From contig NZ_JOIU01000008.1 in the NCBI RefSeq assembly GCF_000720135.1, forward strand, positions 372,001 through 436,000: 64,000 bases of DNA, in the 5' to 3' direction. Positions 52,481 to 60,417 of the stretch are shown here, piece after piece (the first letter of the stretch is position 1; the number at the start of each line of letters is the position of its first letter). This stretch comes from Streptomyces sp. NRRL S-1022 (GTDB lineage Bacteria > Actinomycetota > Actinomycetes > Streptomycetales > Streptomycetaceae). Both the position numbers and the translations under genes were made by a program. The notes under the pieces were generated by a model. It saw nothing but the letters and a program-made list of their open reading frames with translations, did not search any database and was not told where the DNA came from.

Positions 52481-53581
52481 ATGCGGACGATGAGCGGGGA
52501 CCAGGTGGAGGCGGCCGTCGCGAGCTGCACGGCGACTCTGCGCGCGGCGGCTGACCGCGACTGGGAGGCGGTGAACGCGGCCGGCCTGGAATGGAGTTGC
52601 CGCACCACCGCGTTCCACATCGCCGAGGACTTCGCCGGGTACGCCAGCCGGCTCGCCGCCCGCGCCCGGCACCGTCTCCCACTGCACATCACCCTCCCCG
52701 AGGGCACGGACAACGCCGGAATCCTCCAGGTGATCGAGGCGACCGGCGCCCTGCTCGCCGCCGCGGTCCGCACCGCACCGCCGGGCGTGCGCGCCTTCCA
52801 CCCCTACCCCTTCGGCAGCGCCGACCGCGAGGGCTTCGCCGCGATGGGCGTCGCCGAGACCCTGCTGCACACCCACGACATCGCCCGCGGTCTCGGCCTC
52901 GTCTACGAGCCGCCCGCCGGCCTCGCCGAATCCGTCCTCGGCCGGCTCTTCCCGCACGTCCAGCCCGGCCCCGAGCCGTGGCCGACCCTGCTGTGGGCGA
53001 CCGGCCGCGGCGAGCTGCCCGGCCGCGCCCCGGTCACCGACTGGACCTGGTACAACAACCTGGTCATCCCGGCCGGCCGGGTCACCCTCACCGGCATCCG
53101 ACCGGCCGCCGCCCGCGATCTCGCCCTCGGCGGCGACGGCGGCTTCGACTGGCTGGACGACGGCCCGTACGAGGGCACCCGGGAAGCCTGCACGTACCTG
53201 GTGAAGGCGTACGAAGCCGGCGTGCACCGCCCCGAGTTCGGCGTCTTCGCCCTCGTACGGCCCGAGGACGGCCGCGCGGTCGGCGGCATCGGCTTCCACG
53301 GCGCCCCGGACGAGGACCGCCGCGTGGAGATCGGCTACGACCTCGTCACCGGCGCCCGCGGCCAGGGCTACGCGACCGAGGCGCTGCGCGCCCTGACCGA
53401 GTGGGCCCTGGCCCGCGACGACGTCGGCACCGTCATCGCCACCGTCGAACCGGACAACCTCCCCTCCCAGCGCGTGGTCACCCGCGCCGGCTTCACCCGG
53501 GCCACGGTCGAGGAGGAGCCCGCCACCGACCACGGCCACGCCGGGGACGAGCAACTCCTGCTCTACGTGCGCCGACCGTGA
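52481..53581 (+). CDS. maleylpyruvate-isomerase-like / GNAT fusion
   Basis: 366 residues. The N-terminal half is a DinB/maleylpyruvate isomerase N-like helical bundle: WSCRTTAFHIAEDFAGYASR, GVAETLLHTHDIARGL (metal-binding His pattern). The C-terminal 170 residues are a RimJ/RimL-like GNAT: GRVTLTGIRPAAARDLAL, GGIGFHGAPDEDRRVEIGYD, VTGARGQGYATEALRALTEW and PSQRVVTRAGFT. A fusion of thiol-dependent metalloenzyme-like domain with acetyltransferase; could act on mycothiol conjugates or a protein N-terminus (inference). Confidence 0.88.
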   Translation: MRTMSGDQVEAAVASCTATLRAAADRDWEAVNAAGLEWSCRTTAFHIAEDFAGYASRLAARARHRLPLHITLPEGTDNAGILQVIEATGALLAAAVRTAPPGVRAFHPYPFGSADREGFAAMGVAETLLHTHDIARGLGLVYEPPAGLAESVLGRLFPHVQPGPEPWPTLLWATGRGELPGRAPVTDWTWYNNLVIPAGRVTLTGIRPAAARDLALGGDGGFDWLDDGPYEGTREACTYLVKAYEAGVHRPEFGVFALVRPEDGRAVGGIGFHGAPDEDRRVEIGYDLVTGARGQGYATEALRALTEWALARDDVGTVIATVEPDNLPSQRVVTRAGFTRATVEEEPATDHGHAGDEQLLLYVRRP

Positions 53582-53610
53582 GAAGGCGGCACAACCCCCT
53601 TCCTCCCCAC

Positions 53611-53625
53611 TAGAGTTGTCCTCTA
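53611..53625. promoter_or_regulatory. inverted repeat upstream of the conflict operon
   Basis: TAGAG-TTGTC-CTCTA, perfect 5-bp arms, about 50 bp before the first gene. TAGAGT could also act as a -10. The only structured element in this promoter region. Confidence 0.35.
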
Positions 53626-53674
53626 CCTATTCGAGGCGTGCCGCGGTGGGCACGGCCGGGGGCGGGGGGACGAC

Positions 53675-54049
53675 ATGGGTGAGCAGGCCGTGGACGGCGC
53701 CGGGATCCGGGCCGACGTCGACGGGGAGTCCCTGGCCTTCTGGGTGACGGCCTCCGAGGAGGACCTCGCCCAGGCCGCCCGGGGCGACGACACCATGGGC
53801 CTGTTCAGCCGGGACGGTGAGGCGGTGCTGCGGTCGGTACCGCTCGGCCCGCTGCGCAAGAACCTGGCCGACACGGTCGACGCCCTCCAGCGGATCTTCC
53901 AGGAGGTCGCCGACCGCGGTGGCCCGCTCCCCCTCGCCGAGGCCCAGCTCTCCTTCCAGGTGACCGCGAGCGGCGGCGTCCAGCTGATCGGCACCGGACA
54001 GATGCAGGGCACGCGCGGCCTGACGCTCACGTTCAAGCGACCCCTCTGA
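53675..54049 (+). CDS. Pepco-like effector-associated domain protein
   Basis: 124 residues, no signal or membrane segment. A variable N-terminal half (IRADVDGESLAFWVTASEED), a helix VPLGPLRKNLADTVDALQRI and a beta-rich end LPLAEAQLSFQVTASGGVQL, IGTGQMQGTRGLTLTFKRP. The helix plus SxxVTASGxVxLIGTG ending matches my memory of the Pepco (peptidase-co-occurring) family, small proteins encoded next to caspase- or trypsin-type effectors in conflict systems. It lies 13 bp before the caspase-Hsp90 gene, so the two are co-transcribed and probably interact. Family call is from pattern, not a search. Confidence 0.7.
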   Translation: MGEQAVDGAGIRADVDGESLAFWVTASEEDLAQAARGDDTMGLFSRDGEAVLRSVPLGPLRKNLADTVDALQRIFQEVADRGGPLPLAEAQLSFQVTASGGVQLIGTGQMQGTRGLTLTFKRPL

Positions 54050-54062
54050 CCGCGCGCCGCCC

Positions 54063-57000
54063 ATGGCCCGGCACAAGGCACTGCTCATCGGAGCAAGCGA
54101 CTACGACGACCCGCGGATCACAGATCTGCCGTTCGTCCGGGACGACCTGCAGCGGCTGCGCGAGTGCCTGATCGGCCGCGGCTTCGCGCAGGCCGACGTC
54201 CTGGAGAACAAGCGGGGCATCACGCAGAACACCGTGCGCGGCCCCGTGCGCAGGTTCCTGCGCGAGGCCGACACCGGTGACACCCTCCTCATCCTGCTCA
54301 GCGGGCACGGCATCCACTTCAAGGGCCAGGACTACCTGGTCCCCGAGGACGCCACCTACGAGACGGAACCCTTCGCGGACAGCTGCATCCCGATCGACTG
54401 GGACGAGGAGGTGGAGGAGTCCCCGGCGAGCCGCGTCGTCTTCCTGGTCGACGCCTGCCGTGAGGGGATGGAGCTGGACACCAAGGCTCCGCCCGGAACC
54501 AGGCCGTGGCAGCCCCGCAAGATCATCGCGGCGCTGCGCCGGAAGGTCGCGTACGTGTACGGCTGCGCCCAGACCAGCGTCTCCTACTTCGTCCGCGAGA
54601 CGGACACCGTACGGCCCGGCGTCGACCTGGGCACCCAGGCCGGGGAGTCCTTCAGCATCTTCTCCCGCGCCATGGCCGACGTCATCGCCGGCGATCCGCA
54701 CGCCCTCGGGCTGCGCGAGTTCTTCCGGCAGGTGCAGGAGCGCGTCGACCAGCTGCACCGCGGCTACGACAAGCCGATCGCCCCGCAGCAGATCAAGCTG
54801 GCGTTCGAGGCCGGCGCGTCCGACGGCGACGACTTCCCGCTGCTGCCCGGGCCCGACCGGCAGACCGGGACCCACCCGTGGGTGCGCGGCGTCGAACGGC
54901 ACACCATCTGGCAGTACACCCCCGAGGGGACCGCGCGGGACGCGCTCCGGCAGATCTGCGGCACGCTGGCGGCCCGGCTGGCCACCGCCCACGCGACGGC
55001 GGTGAGGGCCCTGGCCGACGACCCCTGGCACGACGGCGAACTGGCCGGACGGTGCCACGACCGGCTGGGGTTCCTCGTGGGCCGCCTGGCGGACGGCGTA
55101 CGGCTGTCCCCGACCGAGGCCGCGCTCGCCGTCCTCTTCCCCCTGGTCACCCAGACGTTCTGGGCGCAAGAGGCGGCTCAGCGCAAGGGCGTACTGACCG
55201 GTGACGCGGCCTCCGCCGGACCGGACCGGCACGGCTTCGACAAGTTCGGCCAGGGCTTCCCCCGCCTCAAGCGACGGTTGCGCACCCTGAAGCACCGCGG
55301 CGCCACCGGCGACTCGGCGCCGCACATCCGGTGGTGGCTCTTCCACCGCTGGCTCATCCAGCAGCCCGAGCTGTACACGGCGGAGCGGCTGAAGTCGCTC
55401 CTCGGAGACGCGCCCGCGGACCCGGAGTACCCGGTCTGGGCCGCGGACGCCGTCTCCGCGGAGCGCCTGGCACGGCTCCTGCGCGAGCACCGGACCGCGC
55501 CCTTCACCATGCGCCGCACCACCACCGCTCCCGGATCCCGGGCGCCCCACCGCCACGACGACGACCACGACGTCATCGCCGCCAGCACCGGCGACGAGCA
55601 CGAGGTGCGCACGCCGCTGATCAACGCCCTGGTGAAGGCGGCCTACGCGATGGCCGTCGACCCGCTCGACCTGCCCGAGATCGTCGTGGAGCACATCGGC
55701 GTCCACGACAGCGTCGATCTCGCGGCCCTGCGGACCACCGTGCGCCGCTCCAACTGGCTCGTCTCCGGTCTCGGCCGGTCCCTGAACACCATGTGCACCC
55801 ACCCGGCCGTCCAGGTGGCGCTGCGCGAGCACGCGGCCCGCGTCGACGGGCTGCTGCGCGACATCAACCGCGGTGACCTCCCCGCCCTCGCCCCGCTGCA
55901 CACCCTCCCGCCCTACGCGGACGGCAGCCGGGTCCGCCTCGACGGCAACACCCCCGACCAGCTCTCCGACGGCATCCGCTTCCAGCTGGCCGAGGACCGC
56001 GTCCAGGAACTCCTCATGGGCGAGGAGCTGTACGGCGACAGCGACCTCGCCGTGCGCGAGCTGTACCAGAACGCGCTCGACGCCCTGCGCTACCGCGACT
56101 GCCGCACGCAGTACCTGCGGCGCACGGGACGGACGGTCGCGCCGTGGGAGGGCGGGATCGAGTTCGTCCAGGGCGTCCGCCCGGACGGCCGCCCCTACCT
56201 GGAGTGCCGCGACAACGGCATCGGCATGGGCCTCACCGAGCTGAGCACCGTCTTCTCGCAGGGCGGCGCACGCTTCGTCGACCTGCCCGAGTACGTCGAG
56301 GAACAGGCGGCCTGGGCCCAGCTGCCGGACCCGAAGCCGGAGCTGCACCCCAACTCACGGTTCGGCATCGGCGTGCTCAGCTACTTCATGCTCGCCGACG
56401 AGATCGTCGTACGCACCTGCCGCATGGGCCGCGACGGCCGCCCCGGCCGGCTGCTCCAGGTCACGATCGCGGGACCGGGCAACTTCTTCCGGGTGGAGGA
56501 CCTGGGGGAGGGGGAGGACGCGGGCACCACGGTGCAGCTGCTGCTCAGCAAGGAGCGCAGGCGGGTCTCCTGCGTGAACGCCCTGAACAAGGTGCTGTGG
56601 GTGGCGCCGTACCGGACGTCGGCCAGTCATGGGGCCAGGCAGCGGGAGTGGGCGCCGGGGGAACTGTCCATGGAGAGCCTGGAGGCCGCTCCCATGTCGT
56701 ACAGGCGGGGGAACAGCACCGTCCGCGTGCCGTCCGACAACCCGAACGTGTGGTGGCTGGACGGCCACGGCATTCTGCTCGCGGACGGTCTCTTCACGGA
56801 GACCGAATACGGCAAACGGTTGTACGGCGCCGTGGTCAACCTGACGGGCGATCACGCCCCGCGTCTCACCGTCGATCGCAAACGAGCGCGCAACTACGAC
56901 AAGCAGCACGCGCTGGAGCTCATGACGTCCGCCATCGCGAGTCTGAGCAGGCCCGAGACGGGGCTGCTCGACCCCGCGTGGCTGGAGGAGGCCAGCGATT

Positions 57001-58796
57001 GGGATCTGCCCTTCGCCGACCGGGTCGCCGAACAGGCGTCCGAGGCCGGTCTCGACTGGCCTCTCGGCAACGACGTCACCGCCCCCTTCGCCGAGGTGGG
57101 CTTCTTCCCGCCGGACGCCGACCTGTTGCCCCTGTTGAACGGACGGTACCCGGAGCCCGACAGGATGAGTGTCGCCACCTTCCTCATCACCATGCCGCTG
57201 CCCGTTCTGCGGTGGCGCCTGCACGCGCTGTACGGCGCGGGGCTCGACGGCGAGGTGTCGCTGCCACCCTCACAGGACACGGACGTCGCCTGCGCCCGCC
57301 CCTCGGATCTCACCCTGGTGGCGAGCCGAACCGTCTACCCGCGCTGGCCTTCCTTGCGCACGCTCTGGCTGAGGGGACCGTGGGCGACGGCCCGGATCGC
57401 CGGTGACGTGCCGTCCGAAGAGCTCATCGCGACCGGCCTGACGAGCCTCGGGGGGCTGTGCCTCTGGCGCGATCCGTCCCAGCCCGTCGGCACGGCGGCC
57501 GTGCTCCAGCTGAGCAAGGTGACGCGGCGCCCGCCGGTCGAGATCGCGGAGCGGCTGACCGCACTGGGCTACCGCGTGGACCCACTCCTGGGCTGCGCCG
57601 AAGCACAGGTGTCCGACCTGCCGCTGTTGCGGCCGTTCGACAAACAGCACGGCTGGCTGCCCCCGGGCGCCACGTTGGCGGCATGGCAGGTCTGCGTCAG
57701 CGCGGCGCGGGCCCGCCGCGGGACGCCACAGGCCGCACGACGCCTGGAAGAGCTGGGCTTCCGGATTCCTGCCGGCTTTCCCGTGCGGGAGCGCTGGAAC
57801 GAGGAGGAACTGAAGGTCGTCGACAGCCTGTGGTCCGCCTACGCCGATCCTCCCTCACTCGAGGGAGCCGGGCACGTTTCCGCCGCTCAACTGACGGCGG
57901 TGGCCCGCGCGACGGACCTCTCGGTGCGATTCGTCTCCGAATTCCTCGCCCAGGTGGGCTTCGGCCTGCCTCCGCACACCGCGTCTCTGCCCGAACTGAC
58001 CGACGACGACAAGGCCCTCCTTTCCCACAGCTACGAACTGAAGGTGGACCGGGAGGTGCCGCTGGGATACGTGACCGCCGTGGCCCGCCATCTGAACCGC
58101 CCGGCACCCTCCCTCGCCGCCAGGCTCCGGGAGCTCGGATACACAGTGGCCGACGTACCGGAGGGGGAAGCTGCGCCCTCCAGGGAGCAGGCCGCCATGC
58201 TCCGCGTCGACCCGGGCATCACACACATCGGCGCTCCGGTGGACTTGATGCGCGTCGTCCGCATCGCGCACGAGGCCAGGATCTCCCTGATGGAAGCAGT
58301 CGCCCAAGTGGTACGCCTGGGACACAGTCTCGCCTTCGCGCCCGAGGCGGTCCGACCGCTGAAGCAGCATGACGTCGACTGCCTCTACTACGGCGCCGTT
58401 CCGTACGTCGAGGAGCTCGGCCCCATCCCCCCCGACACCATCCGCGCCGTCGCCCACCACACCCGCCAGGAGTACAGCGCGACGGCCTCCTCCCTCTCCG
58501 CCCTGGGCTTCGACGTCGTACCCCCCACGGAAGAGTGGCTCCAGGAACGCCGCACCGAGGACCTCTTGGTCGAGAAGCTCGGCCTCCCCGGCCAGCACCC
58601 CATGCCCCTCGGCCCCGGCGGCCCCACCGTCTCCCTCGTCACCCTCGCGATGGCCGCCATGCGGGCCGGGACCTCCCTGCGCACCGCCGCCCTGATGGCC
58701 ACGGAGCTGGGGATACGCCATGAAGCGGAGGGCTGGTTCACTGACGGGGCGAGCGCGCCGGCCGCCCCTTCGGGCGTCGCAGCCCCGCCTGGGTGA
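54063..58796 (+). CDS. caspase-like / HD-like / Hsp90 ATPase / winged-helix-repeat conflict protein
   Basis: 1577 residues. 1-250: caspase-like peptidase (HKALLIGASDYDDPRITDLP; LLILLSGHGIHF, His82; VVFLVDACREG, Cys132). About 285-620: helical region I liken to the inactive HD domain of conflict proteins. About 630-960: GHKL ATPase with AVRELYQNALDA (Glu666, Asn670), ECRDNGIGMG (Asp717), NSRFGIGVLSYF and GTTVQLLL, all Hsp90 catalytic positions intact; a GDHAPRLTVDRKR strand follows. About 1150-1575: seven helical repeats ending L..LG(Y/F), probably winged-helix-like. A sensor ATPase controlling a suicidal protease is inferred. The last 59 bp overlap the convergent DUF4031 gene. Confidence 0.88.
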   Translation: MARHKALLIGASDYDDPRITDLPFVRDDLQRLRECLIGRGFAQADVLENKRGITQNTVRGPVRRFLREADTGDTLLILLSGHGIHFKGQDYLVPEDATYETEPFADSCIPIDWDEEVEESPASRVVFLVDACREGMELDTKAPPGTRPWQPRKIIAALRRKVAYVYGCAQTSVSYFVRETDTVRPGVDLGTQAGESFSIFSRAMADVIAGDPHALGLREFFRQVQERVDQLHRGYDKPIAPQQIKLAFEAGASDGDDFPLLPGPDRQTGTHPWVRGVERHTIWQYTPEGTARDALRQICGTLAARLATAHATAVRALADDPWHDGELAGRCHDRLGFLVGRLADGVRLSPTEAALAVLFPLVTQTFWAQEAAQRKGVLTGDAASAGPDRHGFDKFGQGFPRLKRRLRTLKHRGATGDSAPHIRWWLFHRWLIQQPELYTAERLKSLLGDAPADPEYPVWAADAVSAERLARLLREHRTAPFTMRRTTTAPGSRAPHRHDDDHDVIAASTGDEHEVRTPLINALVKAAYAMAVDPLDLPEIVVEHIGVHDSVDLAALRTTVRRSNWLVSGLGRSLNTMCTHPAVQVALREHAARVDGLLRDINRGDLPALAPLHTLPPYADGSRVRLDGNTPDQLSDGIRFQLAEDRVQELLMGEELYGDSDLAVRELYQNALDALRYRDCRTQYLRRTGRTVAPWEGGIEFVQGVRPDGRPYLECRDNGIGMGLTELSTVFSQGGARFVDLPEYVEEQAAWAQLPDPKPELHPNSRFGIGVLSYFMLADEIVVRTCRMGRDGRPGRLLQVTIAGPGNFFRVEDLGEGEDAGTTVQLLLSKERRRVSCVNALNKVLWVAPYRTSASHGARQREWAPGELSMESLEAAPMSYRRGNSTVRVPSDNPNVWWLDGHGILLADGLFTETEYGKRLYGAVVNLTGDHAPRLTVDRKRARNYDKQHALELMTSAIASLSRPETGLLDPAWLEEASDWDLPFADRVAEQASEAGLDWPLGNDVTAPFAEVGFFPPDADLLPLLNGRYPEPDRMSVATFLITMPLPVLRWRLHALYGAGLDGEVSLPPSQDTDVACARPSDLTLVASRTVYPRWPSLRTLWLRGPWATARIAGDVPSEELIATGLTSLGGLCLWRDPSQPVGTAAVLQLSKVTRRPPVEIAERLTALGYRVDPLLGCAEAQVSDLPLLRPFDKQHGWLPPGATLAAWQVCVSAARARRGTPQAARRLEELGFRIPAGFPVRERWNEEELKVVDSLWSAYADPPSLEGAGHVSAAQLTAVARATDLSVRFVSEFLAQVGFGLPPHTASLPELTDDDKALLSHSYELKVDREVPLGYVTAVARHLNRPAPSLAARLRELGYTVADVPEGEAAPSREQAAMLRVDPGITHIGAPVDLMRVVRIAHEARISLMEAVAQVVRLGHSLAFAPEAVRPLKQHDVDCLYYGAVPYVEELGPIPPDTIRAVAHHTRQEYSATASSLSALGFDVVPPTEEWLQERRTEDLLVEKLGLPGQHPMPLGPGGPTVSLVTLAMAAMRAGTSLRTAALMATELGIRHEAEGWFTDGASAPAAPSGVAAPPG

Positions 58797-59019
58797 GCCT
58801 GCGGACCAGTTCCTTGGAACCGACCTCCACCGCCCCCGCCGCCACCGCGTCCGCGTACCGGTGGGACGGAAGGTCGTAGTGGTCGCTGTCGAAGGCCCGC
58901 CGGGGCACGCCCAACCCGGCGGCGAAGAGGTGCAGTTCGTCGTACGAGACGTCGCTCACCAGGTGCGACCACAGGCGCCCGTGGCCGGGCCAGGTGGGCG
59001 GGTCGATGTAGAGGGTCAC
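58738..59019 (-). CDS. DUF4031 protein
   Basis: 93 residues starting TLYIDPPTWPGHGRLWSHLV with SDVSYDELHLFAAGLGVPRR, AFDSDHYDLPSHRYADAVAA and GSKELVRRLTQAGLR, the DUF4031 pattern widespread in actinobacteria. Function unknown. GTG start 7 bp after the stop of the upstream gene, so the two are one operon. Its 3' end overlaps the conflict gene by 59 bp on the opposite strand. Confidence 0.92.
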   Translation of the reverse strand: MTLYIDPPTWPGHGRLWSHLVSDVSYDELHLFAAGLGVPRRAFDSDHYDLPSHRYADAVAAGAVEVGSKELVRRLTQAGLRRPKGRPARSPRQ

Positions 59020-59026
59020 CGGCGCC

Positions 59027-59410
59027 TCACGAGGACGTCATCCCGCCGGTGGCCGAGCCGAGGGAGCCCACCGAGGCGACCCTCACGCCGGCCTTGTGGC
59101 ACACCCAGTGCGGGTCGGGGCCCAGTTCGGGCTCCACGTCCAGCGCGTGCGGGTCGCCGGAGCCGCACACCGGGCACAGCGGCCAGCGGCCGTACCGCTC
59201 CAGCAGCGCGTCCTGCACGTCCTGGGCGACCAGCCCGGCGACGAAGGTCACGCCGTCCGGCCACTGCTCGACCCACCAGCGCCGCTGGGCGACGGACTCC
59301 TCCACCAGCGAGACGACGTCCGCCTCCGCGACCTGCCCGGCGACCAGGTCCGCGAGTACCAGGGCGCGGGCGGCGTGCAACGCCTGCTCCAGGGGGCTGA
59401 TGGGGTCCAT
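59027..59410 (-). CDS. zinc-ribbon-containing protein of unknown function
   Basis: 127 residues: helical first half (PLEQALHAARALVLADLVAG, VAEADVVSLVEESVAQRRWW) and a Cys motif CPVCGSGDPHALDVEPEL with a later VCHKAGV, probably one zinc site. A conserved Streptomyces protein with no assigned function. ATG 59410 is preferred to ATG 59419. Divergent from rpiR; the -35 of rpiR lies only 21 bp away. Confidence 0.78.
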   Translation of the reverse strand: MDPISPLEQALHAARALVLADLVAGQVAEADVVSLVEESVAQRRWWVEQWPDGVTFVAGLVAQDVQDALLERYGRWPLCPVCGSGDPHALDVEPELGPDPHWVCHKAGVRVASVGSLGSATGGMTSS

Positions 59411-59430
59411 GCACCCCATTGTGCGCACTC

Positions 59431-59460
59431 TTGACCGCGACACCGAACCGAAAATATCTT
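59431..59460 (+). promoter_or_regulatory. promoter of rpiR-murQ with operator-like palindrome
   Basis: TTGACC (59431-59436), 18 bp, TATCTT (59455-59460), then six bases to GTG 59467: a complete leaderless promoter. The palindrome GAAA-ATATC-TTTC (59450-59462) covers the -10, and a second GAAAGTTTC lies at 59485-59493 inside the gene. Together they form a plausible autoregulatory operator for the RpiR-type repressor. Confidence 0.72.
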
Positions 59461-59466
59461 TCAATC

Positions 59467-60372
59467 GTGACCCAGGACGTGAAGGAAAGTTTCGGCAGTC
59501 CGGTCGGCTCCCTCGCCGCCAAGGTGCGCACGCTCGCCCCGTCCATGACCCGGTCCATGCAGCGCGTCGCCGAGGCCGTCGCCGGCGATCCGGCCGGCTG
59601 CGCCGCCCTCACGGTCACGGGCCTCGCCGAACTCACCGGCACCAGCGAGGCGACGGTCGTGCGCACCGCCCGGCTGCTCGGCTACCCGGGCTACCGCGAT
59701 CTGCGGCTGGCCCTCGCCGGGCTCGCCGCCCAGCAGCAGTCCGGCCGCGCGCCCGCGATCACCACGGACATCGCGGTGGACGACCCCCTGGCCGACGTCG
59801 TCGCCAAGCTGGCCTACGAGGAGCAGCAGACCCTCGCCGACACCGCCGCCGGACTCGACACCGCCCAGCTCGGCGCGGCCGTCGCCGCGCTCGCGAGCGC
59901 CCGCCGCACCGATGTGTACGGCATAGGGGCGTCCGGGCTCGTCGCCCAGGACCTCACCCAGAAGCTGCTGCGCATAGGGCTCATAGCCCACGCGCACAGC
60001 GACCCGCACCTCGCGGTGACCAACGCCGTGCAGCTCCGTACGGGTGACGTGGCGATCGCGATCACGCACTCCGGGTCCACGGGGGACGTCATCGAGCCGC
60101 TGAGGACCGCCTTCGAGCACGGGGCGACGACGGTGGCCATCACCGGGCGGCCCGACTCCGCGGTCACCCAGTACGCCGACCTGGTGCTGACCACGTCCAC
60201 CTCGCGGGAGAGCGAGCTGCGGCCCGCCGCGATGTCCTCCCGGACCAGTCAGCTGCTGGTGGTGGACTGCCTGTTCGTGGGGGTGGCGCAGCGGACGTAC
60301 GAGACCGCGGCGCCGGCGCTCGCCGCGTCGTACGAGGCGCTGGCCCACCGGCACCGGAGCGCTTCGCGATAG
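59467..60372 (+). CDS. MurR/RpiR-type regulator
   Basis: 301 residues: N-terminal RpiR helix-turn-helix (APSMTRSMQRVAEAVAGDPA, VTGLAELTGTSEATVVRTAR) and a C-terminal SIS sugar-phosphate-binding domain (RTDVYGIGASGLVAQDLTQK, AIAITHSGSTGDVIEPLRTA). Gene order with murQ 45 bp downstream shows it regulates recovery of MurNAc 6-phosphate from cell-wall turnover; MurNAc-6P is the likely inducer. GTG 59467 is set by the leaderless promoter. Confidence 0.93.
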   Translation: MTQDVKESFGSPVGSLAAKVRTLAPSMTRSMQRVAEAVAGDPAGCAALTVTGLAELTGTSEATVVRTARLLGYPGYRDLRLALAGLAAQQQSGRAPAITTDIAVDDPLADVVAKLAYEEQQTLADTAAGLDTAQLGAAVAALASARRTDVYGIGASGLVAQDLTQKLLRIGLIAHAHSDPHLAVTNAVQLRTGDVAIAITHSGSTGDVIEPLRTAFEHGATTVAITGRPDSAVTQYADLVLTTSTSRESELRPAAMSSRTSQLLVVDCLFVGVAQRTYETAAPALAASYEALAHRHRSASR

Positions 60373-60417
60373 ACCGTAGGGAAAAGCACGTCCCCGTACT
60401 GGAGAAGGCCACCCCCC

